Positions 50,585-59,220 of a stretch of DNA of 64,000 nt are shown piece by piece. Numbering within the stretch: position 1 is the first letter of the stretch; every line of letters begins with the position of its first letter. The notes beneath the pieces were generated by a model. It was not told the DNA's origin. It saw only the letters and a program-made list of their open reading frames with translations, and ran no database searches. The position numbers were made by a program, and so were the translations under genes. Source of the stretch: Sphingomonas trueperi (GTDB lineage Bacteria > Pseudomonadota > Alphaproteobacteria > Sphingomonadales > Sphingomonadaceae); contig NZ_JAATJB010000002.1 of the NCBI RefSeq assembly GCF_011927635.1, positions 186,001-250,000 of the forward strand. Reading direction: 5' to 3'.

Positions 50585-52771
50585 ATGACACGCGACGAAA
50601 TGCAGGCCAGCCTGCAAAGCGCTTTTGCGGGCCCATCGGCCGCCGAGCGCGAGGCCGAACTGCGCGAATCCGGGCTGGTGGCGCTGTCGCTGCTGCTCGG
50701 CGTGCACAACATCGCGATCACCCCCGAACAGCTTCGCCACGCGCTGGGGCATGGCGAGACGCCGACGATCGACGACCTGATCCTGCTTGCCAAGCGTCAG
50801 CAGGGCGTGCGCGCCAAGGCGGTGGACGTGCCGCGCGGCGGCCTCGCCCGCCAGCCGCTGCCGGCGATCGCCGACGGCCCCGAGGGCTGGTTCGTGATCG
50901 GCGGGCTTACCGAGCACGGCGTGATCATCCAGCGCCCCGGCCATGCGCCCGAGCAGGTCGACCGCGAGGGGCTCGACTCGATCTGGTCGGGCACGCTGGT
51001 GCTGCTCACCACCCGCGCGGTGGCGGGGCGGCCGCTGCGGTTCGGCTTCTCCTGGTTCACCGCGCAGTTCAAGCGCTATCGCAAGCTCTTCCTCGAAGTG
51101 CTGGGCATCACCTTCGCGCTCAACCTGCTCGGCCTCGCCTCGCCGCTCCTCTTCCAGAGCGTGATCGACAAGGTGCTGATCCACAACAGCATGAGCACGC
51201 TGAGCGTGCTCGCCTTCGCCTTCCTGATCGTCTCGGTCTGGGAAGTGGCGCTGGGCTGGATCCGCACCCGGCTGTTCACCGAGACGACGCAGAAGATCGA
51301 CGTCGAACTCGGCGCGCGGCTGTTCCACCATCTGCTGGCACTGCCGCTTTCCTATTTCGAGAAGCGCCGGGTGGGCGACACCGTCACCCGTGTCCGCCAG
51401 CTCGAGACGATTCGCGAATTCCTGACCAACGCCTCGCTCACCGTGCTGGTCGACCCGCTGTTCACCCTCGTCTTCCTGGCGGCGATGCTGTTCTACTCGC
51501 CGATGCTCTCGGCGATCGTCGTGGTGTCGCTGATTCTCTACGCGATCGTCTCGTTTGCTGTCGCGGGGCCGCTGCGGACGCTGGTCGAGGACAAGTTCGA
51601 GAAGAGTTCGGCCAGCAACGCGCTGCTCGTCGAGAGTGTCTCGGGCATCCACACGATCAAGGCGGCCGCGGTCGAGCCGCACTGGCAGAATGGCTGGGAG
51701 CGCCAGCTCGCCGCCTATACCGGCGCCTCGCAGCGGCTGATCAACACCGCCAATACCGGCAGCCAGGCAATCGAGATGATCTCCAAGCTGAGCTTCGCCG
51801 CGATCCTGTTCTTCGGCGCGCAGGCGGTGATCGGCGGCGCGATGAGCGTCGGCGCGCTGGTCGCGTTCAACATGTTCGCGCAGCGCGTCTCGGGCCCGGT
51901 GATCCGCATGGCGCAGCTGTGGCAGGACTTCCAGCAGGTCCGAATCGCGATCGAGCGGCTCGGCGACGTGCTCAACCATCCGGTCGAGCCGCGCCCCGCC
52001 TCGGCGGCGACGCTGCCGGTGCTGCGCGGCGCGATCCGCTTCGAGAATGTCAGCTTCCGCTATGCCGAGGACCAGCCGCCGGTGCTGAGCGACATCACGC
52101 TCGACATCCCGGAGGGGACCTCGCTCGGCATCGTCGGCTCCTCGGGTTCGGGCAAGTCGACGCTCGCCAAGCTGCTCCAGCGGCTCAACCTGCCGAGCAA
52201 CGGCCGCGTGCTGGTCGACGAGGTCGATGTCGCGCAGCTTGACGCGTCCTGGCTGCGCCGCCAGATCGGCGTGGTGCTGCAGGAGAACCTCCTCTTCAGC
52301 CGCACGATCCGCGAGAATATCGCGCTGTCCAACCCCGCCATGCCGTTCGAGCATGTCGTCGCGGCGGCCCAGCTTGCCGGCGCGCACGACTTCATCCTGC
52401 GCCAGCCGCGCGGCTATGATACCGAGATCGTTGAGCGCGGCGTGAACCTGTCGGGCGGCCAGCGCCAGCGGCTCGCCATCGCCCGCGCGCTGGTCGGCAA
52501 TCCGCGCATCCTGGTGTTCGACGAGGCGACCTCGGCGCTCGACGCCGAGAGCGAGGAGCTGATCCAGAACAACCTGCGCGCGATCTCCGCCGGCCGCACC
52601 CTCGTCATCATCGCCCATCGCCTGTCGGCGGTGCGCGGCTGCGACCGGATCATCACGCTCGAACAGGGCCGCATCGTCGAGAGCGGCCGCCATGACGAAC
52701 TGCTGCGCCTGGGCGGCCGCTATGCCGACCTGCACCGCCGCCAAAGCGGCTTCGGGGAGATTGCCGCATGA
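50585..52771 (+). CDS. atrB: Type I secretion ABC transporter, AtrB/HlyB-like with degenerate C39 domain
   Basis: The 728-aa inner-membrane exporter has an N-terminal C39-peptidase-like domain (about 1-140) without the catalytic Cys (SGLVALSLLLGVHNIAI). A membrane domain of about six helices follows, then an ATPase with Walker A GSSGSGKSTLAKLL, signature NLSGGQRQRLAIARAL and Walker B ILVFDEATSALD. This fits HlyB-type transporters that move uncleaved RTX-like proteins. It overlaps atrD (ATGA). Sphingan loci carry the same pair, though it is not known to be needed for the polymer. No TolC gene or evident protein substrate is in the window. Confidence 0.92.
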   Translation: MTRDEMQASLQSAFAGPSAAEREAELRESGLVALSLLLGVHNIAITPEQLRHALGHGETPTIDDLILLAKRQQGVRAKAVDVPRGGLARQPLPAIADGPEGWFVIGGLTEHGVIIQRPGHAPEQVDREGLDSIWSGTLVLLTTRAVAGRPLRFGFSWFTAQFKRYRKLFLEVLGITFALNLLGLASPLLFQSVIDKVLIHNSMSTLSVLAFAFLIVSVWEVALGWIRTRLFTETTQKIDVELGARLFHHLLALPLSYFEKRRVGDTVTRVRQLETIREFLTNASLTVLVDPLFTLVFLAAMLFYSPMLSAIVVVSLILYAIVSFAVAGPLRTLVEDKFEKSSASNALLVESVSGIHTIKAAAVEPHWQNGWERQLAAYTGASQRLINTANTGSQAIEMISKLSFAAILFFGAQAVIGGAMSVGALVAFNMFAQRVSGPVIRMAQLWQDFQQVRIAIERLGDVLNHPVEPRPASAATLPVLRGAIRFENVSFRYAEDQPPVLSDITLDIPEGTSLGIVGSSGSGKSTLAKLLQRLNLPSNGRVLVDEVDVAQLDASWLRRQIGVVLQENLLFSRTIRENIALSNPAMPFEHVVAAAQLAGAHDFILRQPRGYDTEIVERGVNLSGGQRQRLAIARALVGNPRILVFDEATSALDAESEELIQNNLRAISAGRTLVIIAHRLSAVRGCDRIITLEQGRIVESGRHDELLRLGGRYADLHRRQSGFGEIAA

Positions 52772-54171
52772 ACGCCGTCGTCACCATGGGGCCCCGCGGC
52801 CCGCGCGGCCCGCTCGCCCGGCTCCGCGGCACGGTGCTGCCCGCGCGCAGCATCGACTATGACACCACCTTCCTGCCCGCCGCGCTCGAGATCATCGAGC
52901 GGCCGGTGTCGCCCACCGCGCGGCTCACCGCCCGGGTGATGATGGCGGGGCTGGCGATCACCACGGCCTGGCTGGCGATCGGCAAGGTCGAGGTGGTCGC
53001 GCCGACGCAAGGCCGGATCGCGCCGATCGGCGAGACCAAGGTCGTCCAGTCGCCCGAATCGGGGATCGTCCGCCGCATCCTGGTGGGCGAGGGGCAGAAG
53101 GTGACCAAGGGCCAGGTGCTGGTCACGCTCGACCCCACCATGTCGGCGGCAGAGGCCAATCAGGCGAAGGTCGCGCTGCTCAGTGCCCAGCTCGACGTCG
53201 CGCGCAACCAGGCGATCGTCGACGCGCTCGATGGCAAGGGCTTCCACTTCGTCGCCCCCGCCGGGGCCAGCCCGGCCGAGGCGGCGACCCACCGCGACCT
53301 CGCCCGCGCGCGGCTCGGCCAGATCGAGGCGGCCACGGCCGGCGGCCGGTCGGACAGCGGCGCCGCCGTCTCCGCCGCCGCCGAGGCGAAGGCGCAGGTG
53401 CAGAAGCTCGAACAATCGCTGCCGCTGCTCGAGCAGCAGGTCGCCGCCAACGAGGCGATGGCCGCCAAGGGCTATGTCTCCAAGCTGCGCGTCGTCGAGC
53501 TGCGCCGCCAGCTGATCTCCGAGCGTCAGGATCTCGCGGCCGCGCGCGCCAGCGTCGCCAAGCTCGGCCAGCAGTCGCACAGCGCGAGCAGCCTCTCGGC
53601 CAGGACTCGCGAGGAAGCCCGCGCGCAGGTCCTGCAGGATCTGGTCAAGGCCGAGGGCGAGGTGCGCGGCCGCAGCGAGGATGTCGCCAAGGCGAGCCTG
53701 CGCAGCAGCTTCCGCGAACTCCGCGCGCCGGTGAGCGGCACCGTCTCGCAGCTTCAGGTGCATACCGAGGGCGGCGTGGTGGAGGGCGTTAAGCCGTTGC
53801 TCTCGATCGTGCCCGACAAGGCGCGGCTCGAGGCCGAGGTGATGATCGACAACAGCGACATCGGCTTCGTCCGCACCGGCATGCCGGTGAAGGTGAAGCT
53901 GCAGGCCTTCCCGTACACGCGCTACGGCATGATCCCCGGCACCGTGGTGGGGATCAGCCCCGAGGCGGTGCAGATGAAGGAAGGCCAGCCGCCGGTCTAC
54001 AAGGCGCGGATCGCGCTCGACCGCAGCTACGTCAACGCGCACGGCGCCCAGGTGCCGCTGCGCCCGGGCATGATCGCCAGCGCCGACATCGTCACCGGCA
54101 AGCGGACGCTGCTCAGCTATCTGGTCGGTCCGGTGCTGGAGACGGGGAGCGACGCGCTGCACGAGCGGTGA
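52768..54171 (+). CDS. atrD: HlyD-family membrane fusion protein, AtrD-like
   Basis: The 467-aa protein has one N-terminal membrane helix (VMMAGLAITTAWLAIGKV) and a biotinyl-lipoyl-like half (GRIAPIGETKVVQSPESGIVRRILVGEGQKVTKGQVL). A long coiled coil runs from about residue 125 to 310, followed by the second lipoyl half LRAPVSGTVSQLQVHTEGGVV and a beta domain. It links AtrB to an outer-membrane channel. Its ATG overlaps the atrB stop. Confidence 0.93.
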   Translation: MNAVVTMGPRGPRGPLARLRGTVLPARSIDYDTTFLPAALEIIERPVSPTARLTARVMMAGLAITTAWLAIGKVEVVAPTQGRIAPIGETKVVQSPESGIVRRILVGEGQKVTKGQVLVTLDPTMSAAEANQAKVALLSAQLDVARNQAIVDALDGKGFHFVAPAGASPAEAATHRDLARARLGQIEAATAGGRSDSGAAVSAAAEAKAQVQKLEQSLPLLEQQVAANEAMAAKGYVSKLRVVELRRQLISERQDLAAARASVAKLGQQSHSASSLSARTREEARAQVLQDLVKAEGEVRGRSEDVAKASLRSSFRELRAPVSGTVSQLQVHTEGGVVEGVKPLLSIVPDKARLEAEVMIDNSDIGFVRTGMPVKVKLQAFPYTRYGMIPGTVVGISPEAVQMKEGQPPVYKARIALDRSYVNAHGAQVPLRPGMIASADIVTGKRTLLSYLVGPVLETGSDALHER

Positions 54172-54221
54172 GGCGAGGGGCATCCCGGCTCCGGCCGGGG
54201 TGCCGCGCGCGCCCGAGGAAA

Positions 54222-54986
54222 TCAGTCGAGACCCGATCCGCTCAGCCAGCCGCCGTCGACGACGAAGGTCTCGCCGGTGACATAGGCTGCGGCGGGTGAC
54301 GACAGGAACAAGGCCGGCCCGACGAGATCGTCGACCTCGCCCCAGCGTCCGAGCGCGGTGCGGCGGACGACGCGATCGGAGACGATCGGGTCGGACCATA
54401 CCGGTGCCGACATGGCCGTCTTGTGGAACCCCGGCGCGATCGCGTTGACGCGGATGCCGTCGCGGCCGAAGCGGTGCGCCAGCGTGTGGGTCAGCCCCTT
54501 CAGCGCGGACTTGCTCGCCGTATAGGCCACCATCGCCGGGCTGCCGGTGAAGCAGATCATCGAGACGATGTTGAGGATATTGCCGCCCGAGCGGGCGAGC
54601 AGCGGCTCCCCCGCCAGCGCCAGTCGCAGCGCACCATGCAGGTTCACGTCGATCACGTCGAGATAGGTGGCCTCGTCGAACGGCGCATCGACCGAGAGGA
54701 TGCCGGCAGCGTTCACCAGCACGTCGAGGCGGGGAAGCTGCGCCACCCGTTCGGCAATCGCTGCGTCGTCGCGCACGTCGAGCCGCAGGAATGTGATCCC
54801 CTGATTGGCTGCGTCCTCGCGATTGGCCTCCAGCTTCGCTTCCGACGTGCCCGTGACGAGCACGGTTCCGCCGAGCGCCGCATAGCCGCGGGCGAGCGCA
54901 AGGCCCACGCCGCTCGATCCACCTGAGACGAGGATGATCTTGCCCGCGAAAAGATCGCTGCGAAAGCTGTCGGCCGGTGCCTGCAT
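54222..54986 (-). CDS. SDR-family oxidoreductase
   Basis: The 254-aa classical SDR has the NAD(P) motif as SGGSSGVGLALARGYA, the NAAG region VNAAGILSVDAP and the active-site YTASK. The end YVTGETFVVDGGWLSG is typical of this group. ATG at 54986 has AGGAGC upstream. Substrate unknown; it converges with atrD (50 bp apart) and begins the block that interrupts the sphingan-like order. Confidence 0.9.
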   Translation of the reverse strand: MQAPADSFRSDLFAGKIILVSGGSSGVGLALARGYAALGGTVLVTGTSEAKLEANREDAANQGITFLRLDVRDDAAIAERVAQLPRLDVLVNAAGILSVDAPFDEATYLDVIDVNLHGALRLALAGEPLLARSGGNILNIVSMICFTGSPAMVAYTASKSALKGLTHTLAHRFGRDGIRVNAIAPGFHKTAMSAPVWSDPIVSDRVVRRTALGRWGEVDDLVGPALFLSSPAAAYVTGETFVVDGGWLSGSGLD

Positions 54987-55218
54987 GATAGTGCTCCTAG
55001 GGAGGGGGTGGAGCGTAGGCATGGCGGCGGCGCCTTACGGACACGTGGCGTTTCGCGCTGTTCGGTTGCAGCGGTAGGCGCGCCGCGTGCGCGGCACCCG
55101 ACTTTATGCAATCCTAACGCCGCGCGGCCGGCTTCGCTCTCGAAGCTTAATGCGGGCACTGCCTAGCTTGCGAGTGCCGGCTCCACCGGGAGGCGGCGCT
55201 TGTAGGAGTGTGTTCGTC

Positions 55219-55485
55219 ATGGCGTCCGATCTCGTTGCGGAACCCGATCCGGCGGCCACCATCCTCTGGGTGGGGCAGGACCGGGAGGGGCATTGGCTGG
55301 TCCAGGAAAATCACGGCCTGATGGAAGGCCGCTTCGTCTCGCGCGAGGCGGCGTGGCGGTTCGCGCGGGCCGAGCGGCACGGCTTTCCCGGCGCCGAATG
55401 TGCCGAGGCGGGGCAGCCGCTGGTGCCGTGGATCTCCTTCGCGCCGGTCGGCGCCGAGGAACGCACGCCGCGCCGGGCGGCCTGA
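55219..55485 (+). CDS. Small hypothetical protein
   Basis: The 88-aa protein (MASDLVAEPDPAATILWVGQ... RTPRRAA) contains LWVGQDREGHWLVQENHGLMEGRFVSREAAWRFARAERH. That layout of two strands then a helix is seen in short DUF2188-like domains, but I cannot assign it. AGGAG lies 10 nt before the ATG. It is followed 10 bp later by the methyltransferase-like gene. Confidence 0.6.
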   Translation: MASDLVAEPDPAATILWVGQDREGHWLVQENHGLMEGRFVSREAAWRFARAERHGFPGAECAEAGQPLVPWISFAPVGAEERTPRRAA

Positions 55486-55495
55486 GGAGGCGGCC

Positions 55496-56008
55496 ATGGA
55501 CCTCGCTTATGCCTATGCCGTCCCGCCGGTGCGATCCGGCACGCCGCTTTCCGCCATCATCCGCCACGCGCTGTGCGGCGCCGCCGAGGCCGTCGCCGCG
55601 CGCGACCTGCGCTGGCCGGCGGTGCTCGCGCAGCTGCAGATGCTGCGCGCGGCGGGGCGCCGGAGCGTCCGCATCGTCGATGCCGCGTGCGGTGACGGTG
55701 CGCTGCTGCTGCCGGCACTGGGGCGAGCCCGCGCGCTCGGCTTCGTCGCGATCGAGGCGCGGGGGGTGGACGGCGATGCCGCAGCGCTTGCGCGAGCCCG
55801 CCGCGCCGCAGCGGCGATGGCGGACCTGGCGATCGAGGTGCAGTTCGAGCGCGGCAGCGTTGAAGCGGCGTTGCGCGAGGAAGCCGCCTTTCCTGCCGAT
55901 ATCCTGCTCTATGCGGCGGAGCGATCGGAGATGGCACGCTTTGCCGCGCTGGCGCGCCGTGCCGGGGACATGACGCTGGGCGGTCCTCGCCGGGCGGCAG
56001 GGCAATGA
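55496..56008 (+). CDS. Methyltransferase-like protein
   Basis: The 170-aa protein has a class I SAM-binding motif I (VRIVDAACGDGALLLPALGRA) followed by a motif II-like acidic region (GVDGDAAALARAR). It lacks the C-terminal half of most enzymes of the class, so it may be a short relative or may have lost activity. ATG at 55496 has a GAGG upstream. It overlaps the next small gene (ATGA). Confidence 0.7.
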   Translation: MDLAYAYAVPPVRSGTPLSAIIRHALCGAAEAVAARDLRWPAVLAQLQMLRAAGRRSVRIVDAACGDGALLLPALGRARALGFVAIEARGVDGDAAALARARRAAAAMADLAIEVQFERGSVEAALREEAAFPADILLYAAERSEMARFAALARRAGDMTLGGPRRAAGQ

Positions 56009-56271
56009 GCCGTCAGGGCGATCGCCGCTGGCGCGGCGTCGGCGCCTTCCTGCTGATCGCGGGCGGGCTGGCGGGCACGCTGACCGATATCAGCGGACCG
56101 GAAGGGGCGGGGACGCTGCTGCTGCTCGGCTTCCCGCTCGCGATACTCGGCCTGGTGCTGGTGGTGCAGGGCAAGCGTGCGTCGCTGGCGATTCGCGTCG
56201 AATGCAGCCGCCACCGGCACCTACCCGAACGGCTGCAGGCGCGCCGCACCGGCCGTCCGCCGCGCGGCTGA
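56005..56271 (+). CDS. Small two-helix membrane protein
   Basis: The 88-aa protein has two membrane helices (GVGAFLLIAGGLAGTLTDI; GTLLLLGFPLAILGLVLVV) and a basic tail (RHRHLPERLQARRTGRPPRG). Its ATG overlaps the stop of the gene before it. No family is recognised. Confidence 0.6.
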   Translation: MSRQGDRRWRGVGAFLLIAGGLAGTLTDISGPEGAGTLLLLGFPLAILGLVLVVQGKRASLAIRVECSRHRHLPERLQARRTGRPPRG

Positions 56272-56301
56272 CCTGGCCGCATCCTCAACCAAGGACTCTC
56301 C

Positions 56302-57588
56302 ATGTCTTTCCAGATGCGTGACGGCGTGCTCCACGTCGAGGGCGTGCCGCTGCCGGTGATCGCCGACGCCGCGGGCACGCCTGCCTATGTCTACGCCGCC
56401 ACCGCGTTGCACGACGCGGCGCGCAGCTTCGTCGATGCGCTGGCGCCGATCGCGCGCAAGCAACTGCTGTACGCGGTGAAGGCCAATCCGCACCCGGCGA
56501 TCCTGCCGACGTTGGCAGGGTTCGGGTTCGGCGCCGACATCGTCTCGGGCGGCGAGCTGCAGGCGGCACAGGCCGGCGGTATCGCGCCTGCCGACATCGT
56601 CTATTCGGGGCTCGGCAAGACGCGGGAGGAAATGGGGGCGGTGCTCGATGCCGGGATCGGCCGCTTCAACATCGAGCATGCGCGCGAGGGCGAGGTGCTC
56701 TCGGCGCTCGCCTGCGCCCGCGGGATGCGGGCGACGGCGCTGCTGCGGGTCAATCCGCTGGTCGACGCGCAGACCCATGCCAAGATCAGCACCGCGCTGA
56801 CCGACAGCAAGTTCGGCATCCCCTATCCGGAAGCCATCGGGATGTACCACCGTCTCGCCGCGCTGCCGGGGCTCAACCTTCAGGGACTGGCGGTGCATAT
56901 CGGCAGCCAGATCACCGACCTTTCGCCCTTGCAGGCCGCCTATCGCCGCGCGGGGACACTCGTCGCGGCGCTGCGGACCGACGGGCATTGCATCACCCAT
57001 GCCGATCTCGGCGGCGGGCTCGGCGTTTCCTATCGCGCGGGCGCGCCGGGTGCGGATGTCGCGGCCTGTGGTGCCATGGTCGCGCGCGAGACGGAAGGCT
57101 GGGACGTCACCTTGCTGTTCGAGCCCGGTCGCTTCCTCGTCGCGCAGGCGGGGGTGCTGCTCACCCGGGTGTTGTGGGTCAAGCCGGGCCAGCCCCATCC
57201 GTTCGTGATCGTCGACGCGGCAATGAACGACCTGGCGCGGCCGGCGCTCTACGACGCGTGGCACGAATTCATAGCGGTACGGCCTCGCGACAGGGAGCAC
57301 TTCGCCGCGCATGTCGTAGGGCCGGTGTGCGAATCCGGCGACAGCTTCGCCCATCCGCGCGCCATCGATCGCGTCGAGGAAGGCGACCTCGCGGTGCTGG
57401 CGACCGCCGGCGCGTACGGCGCGGCGATGGCCTCGACCTATAACGCCCGCGCGCTGGTATCCGAGCTCTGGGTCGATGGCGACCGCTTTGATGTCGGGTC
57501 GGACCGGATGCCGGCAGCGCTGGCCCGCCCGCAACGCGTACCGCGCTGGATGGCCGTCAGCGGCCAACGGGCAGCGGTCGGTCGCTGA
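56302..57588 (+). CDS. lysA: PLP-dependent diaminopimelate decarboxylase (LysA-type)
   Basis: The 428-aa fold-type III decarboxylase has the PLP Lys60 in LLYAVKANPHPAIL, His199 in LAVHIGSQITD, GGGLGVSY, EPGRFLV, the dimer-contributed VCESGDSFA (Cys343, Asp347) and AYGAAMASTYN (Tyr380). These are LysA traits: it would turn meso-diaminopimelate into lysine. Exosortase-A loci often carry a related decarboxylase of unknown substrate, so that role must be kept in mind. The CESGD and HIGSQ motifs favour LysA. Its usual partners (dapF, argH) are not adjacent. Confidence 0.8.
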   Translation: MSFQMRDGVLHVEGVPLPVIADAAGTPAYVYAATALHDAARSFVDALAPIARKQLLYAVKANPHPAILPTLAGFGFGADIVSGGELQAAQAGGIAPADIVYSGLGKTREEMGAVLDAGIGRFNIEHAREGEVLSALACARGMRATALLRVNPLVDAQTHAKISTALTDSKFGIPYPEAIGMYHRLAALPGLNLQGLAVHIGSQITDLSPLQAAYRRAGTLVAALRTDGHCITHADLGGGLGVSYRAGAPGADVAACGAMVARETEGWDVTLLFEPGRFLVAQAGVLLTRVLWVKPGQPHPFVIVDAAMNDLARPALYDAWHEFIAVRPRDREHFAAHVVGPVCESGDSFAHPRAIDRVEEGDLAVLATAGAYGAAMASTYNARALVSELWVDGDRFDVGSDRMPAALARPQRVPRWMAVSGQRAAVGR

Positions 57589-57631
57589 CGGTAGAGAGGG
57601 GCGGGCGGCACCGAAACCGCCCCCATTTCGA

Positions 57632-58342
57632 TCAGGCCCCAGCCTGGTGGTGCGGTTCGATCGCCGCGGTCATCTGCGTGCCGAGCAGCGGGCGCAGCAC
57701 CCGCGGGTCGAGCACCTTGACCAGCTCGCGCGCGAAATCCAGGTTCGCCGCCAGCCCTTCCGCCGCCTCGCTGGTGACGGTGGAGATGCGCACCAGCACG
57801 CCGTCGACGATCCAGCCGGCCATCTGGCTCTTCAGCCGCGCCATCAGCTGCTCGTTGCCCGATTGCGGCAGATATTCGCCCACCCGCGCCCAGTAGAGGA
57901 TCTGCTCGGTACGGTTGTAATTGGTCGCGGTCAGCGCGCGGCCCGGAATCGCCACCGTGTCGGCAATCGGAATCATCTCCGGATGGCTTTCCAGCACGGT
58001 GAAGCCGAAGAACGGGTAGCAGACCTCAGGCCGGTGCAGCTGGAGCAGATCGGTCTGTGCGTTGCCATAGGCGATCAGCAGCATCACCGTGGTGCCGTCG
58101 GGGCGCGAAAAGGCGCGGCTGACCACCTGGTTGTACAGCTTGTCCTCCAGGCTGCCTTCGCGCGGCGGCGCGATCAGCGCGCCGGTATCCTCGGCTTTCC
58201 AGGTGCCGAATGCCTTCGGCATCAGCGTGTCGAGCTTGGTCGCGCCAAGCAGGTCCATGCGGCGCCGCGGCTTGAGGCCCAGCGAAGCGCCGGCCGCGGC
58301 GAAGCAGCCGCCCCCGATCAGCAGGTCACGCCGGTTGAACAT
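57632..58342 (-). CDS. epsI: EpsI-family exosortase-associated protein (N position)
   Basis: The 236-aa protein has an N-terminal twin-Arg-like or signal-anchor start (MFNRRDLLIGGGCFAAAGASLG). An EpsI (DUF3485) domain follows, with LLIAYGNAQTDLLQLHRPEVCYPFFGFTVLE (the HRPEVC motif, with Cys), ATNYNRTEQILYWARVGEYLP and a final helical part. EpsI is found next to, or fused with, exosortases. Its start overlaps the exosortase stop by 17 bp. Its place and size fit the gene called spsN/gelN in sphingan loci. Confidence 0.88.
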   Translation of the reverse strand: MFNRRDLLIGGGCFAAAGASLGLKPRRRMDLLGATKLDTLMPKAFGTWKAEDTGALIAPPREGSLEDKLYNQVVSRAFSRPDGTTVMLLIAYGNAQTDLLQLHRPEVCYPFFGFTVLESHPEMIPIADTVAIPGRALTATNYNRTEQILYWARVGEYLPQSGNEQLMARLKSQMAGWIVDGVLVRISTVTSEAAEGLAANLDFARELVKVLDPRVLRPLLGTQMTAAIEPHHQAGA

Positions 58343-59210
58343 GGGACCTCCGACGCAGGAACAGCTGGGTTTGCTCGACCGCCCAGTCGATCGCGAAGAT
58401 GCAGAGCAGCGCCACCACGAACATCACCATCCCGGTGGAGACGTGGAGGAAGCTCTGCGCCGCCTCGTCGCCCATATGGTAGGTGATCAGCACCAGGATG
58501 ATGATGCGCAGGATGTTGGTGAGCACCGCGACGGGGATCACGAGTGCCGCGATGAACAGCGCATAGCGCCAGGAGGGCTTGTTCTTGATGTAGATGTACA
58601 GCAGTGTTACCACGACCAGGCTGGAGAGCGAGCGGAGGCCCGAACAGGCGTCCTCGACCAGCAGCTGGTAGGGGCCGACGAACAGCGTCACGCCCTGGCG
58701 CAGGATCGGATAGTCGAGCCACGAGAGGAAGCCGGTCGCGGCATAGGAGACGAACTCCTTGAGCGGCGCGGTGACGCGGTCGACAGCCCAGCCCGGCGGC
58801 GGCACCAGGAAGAAAAGCCAGAGCACCGGGAACCAGGCGGCGCGCAGGGCGCGGCCGCCGAAATAGAGATAGCCCGCGCTGATCACCGCGCCGACAAGTC
58901 CGAGCGTCTCGATGCTGATGAAGTCGAAGATCCGGCCGAGCGAATAGAGTATCAGCGACGCGAGCAGCAGCAGCCCGCCGACCGCGAGATTGCCCGGCGC
59001 GCGCAGCGCCTCGATCGAGCTGCGCTGGCGCGCGAGCATCCAGGCGCCGGTGGCGAGCACGATCGGGCCGTGCACGCCGCCTTCGGCGCTCCACACCTGG
59101 CGGCCCAGGGTGACGAAGGTCGGGATCGCCAGCGCCAGCAGGCCGGCAATGGCAAACCAATAGCCGCCGCTCGTCCTGCTCTGCTGCCGCTCGAGAGCGG
59201 TCGCGGTCAT
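58326..59210 (-). CDS. xrtV: Exosortase (XrtV-like; M position)
   Basis: The 294-aa membrane protein has about eight helices and the three exosortase residues: Cys189 in VEDACSGLRSLSSL, Arg235 in VLTNILRIIIL and His256 in FLHVSTGMVMF. Exosortases cut short C-terminal sorting signals from exported proteins in strains making exopolysaccharide. ATG at 59210 is used; a TTG three codons earlier is also in frame. It is followed by epsI and preceded by the E, C, D, F genes. The V subtype is my inference from the genus and context. Confidence 0.9.
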   Translation of the reverse strand: MTATALERQQSRTSGGYWFAIAGLLALAIPTFVTLGRQVWSAEGGVHGPIVLATGAWMLARQRSSIEALRAPGNLAVGGLLLLASLILYSLGRIFDFISIETLGLVGAVISAGYLYFGGRALRAAWFPVLWLFFLVPPPGWAVDRVTAPLKEFVSYAATGFLSWLDYPILRQGVTLFVGPYQLLVEDACSGLRSLSSLVVVTLLYIYIKNKPSWRYALFIAALVIPVAVLTNILRIIILVLITYHMGDEAAQSFLHVSTGMVMFVVALLCIFAIDWAVEQTQLFLRRRSHVQPA

Positions 59211-59220
59211 ATGGTCCAAA

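Noticed and set aside
50486..52744. Minus-strand open frame of about 750 codons opposite atrB
   Set aside because: It is a shadow of the ABC transporter gene, with no recognisable domain and no ribosome site.
56302..57588. Assignment as the exosortase-A-associated decarboxylase
   Set aside because: The HIGSQI, CESGD and AYGAAMASTYN motifs fit LysA better, so the exosortase role is kept only as an alternative.
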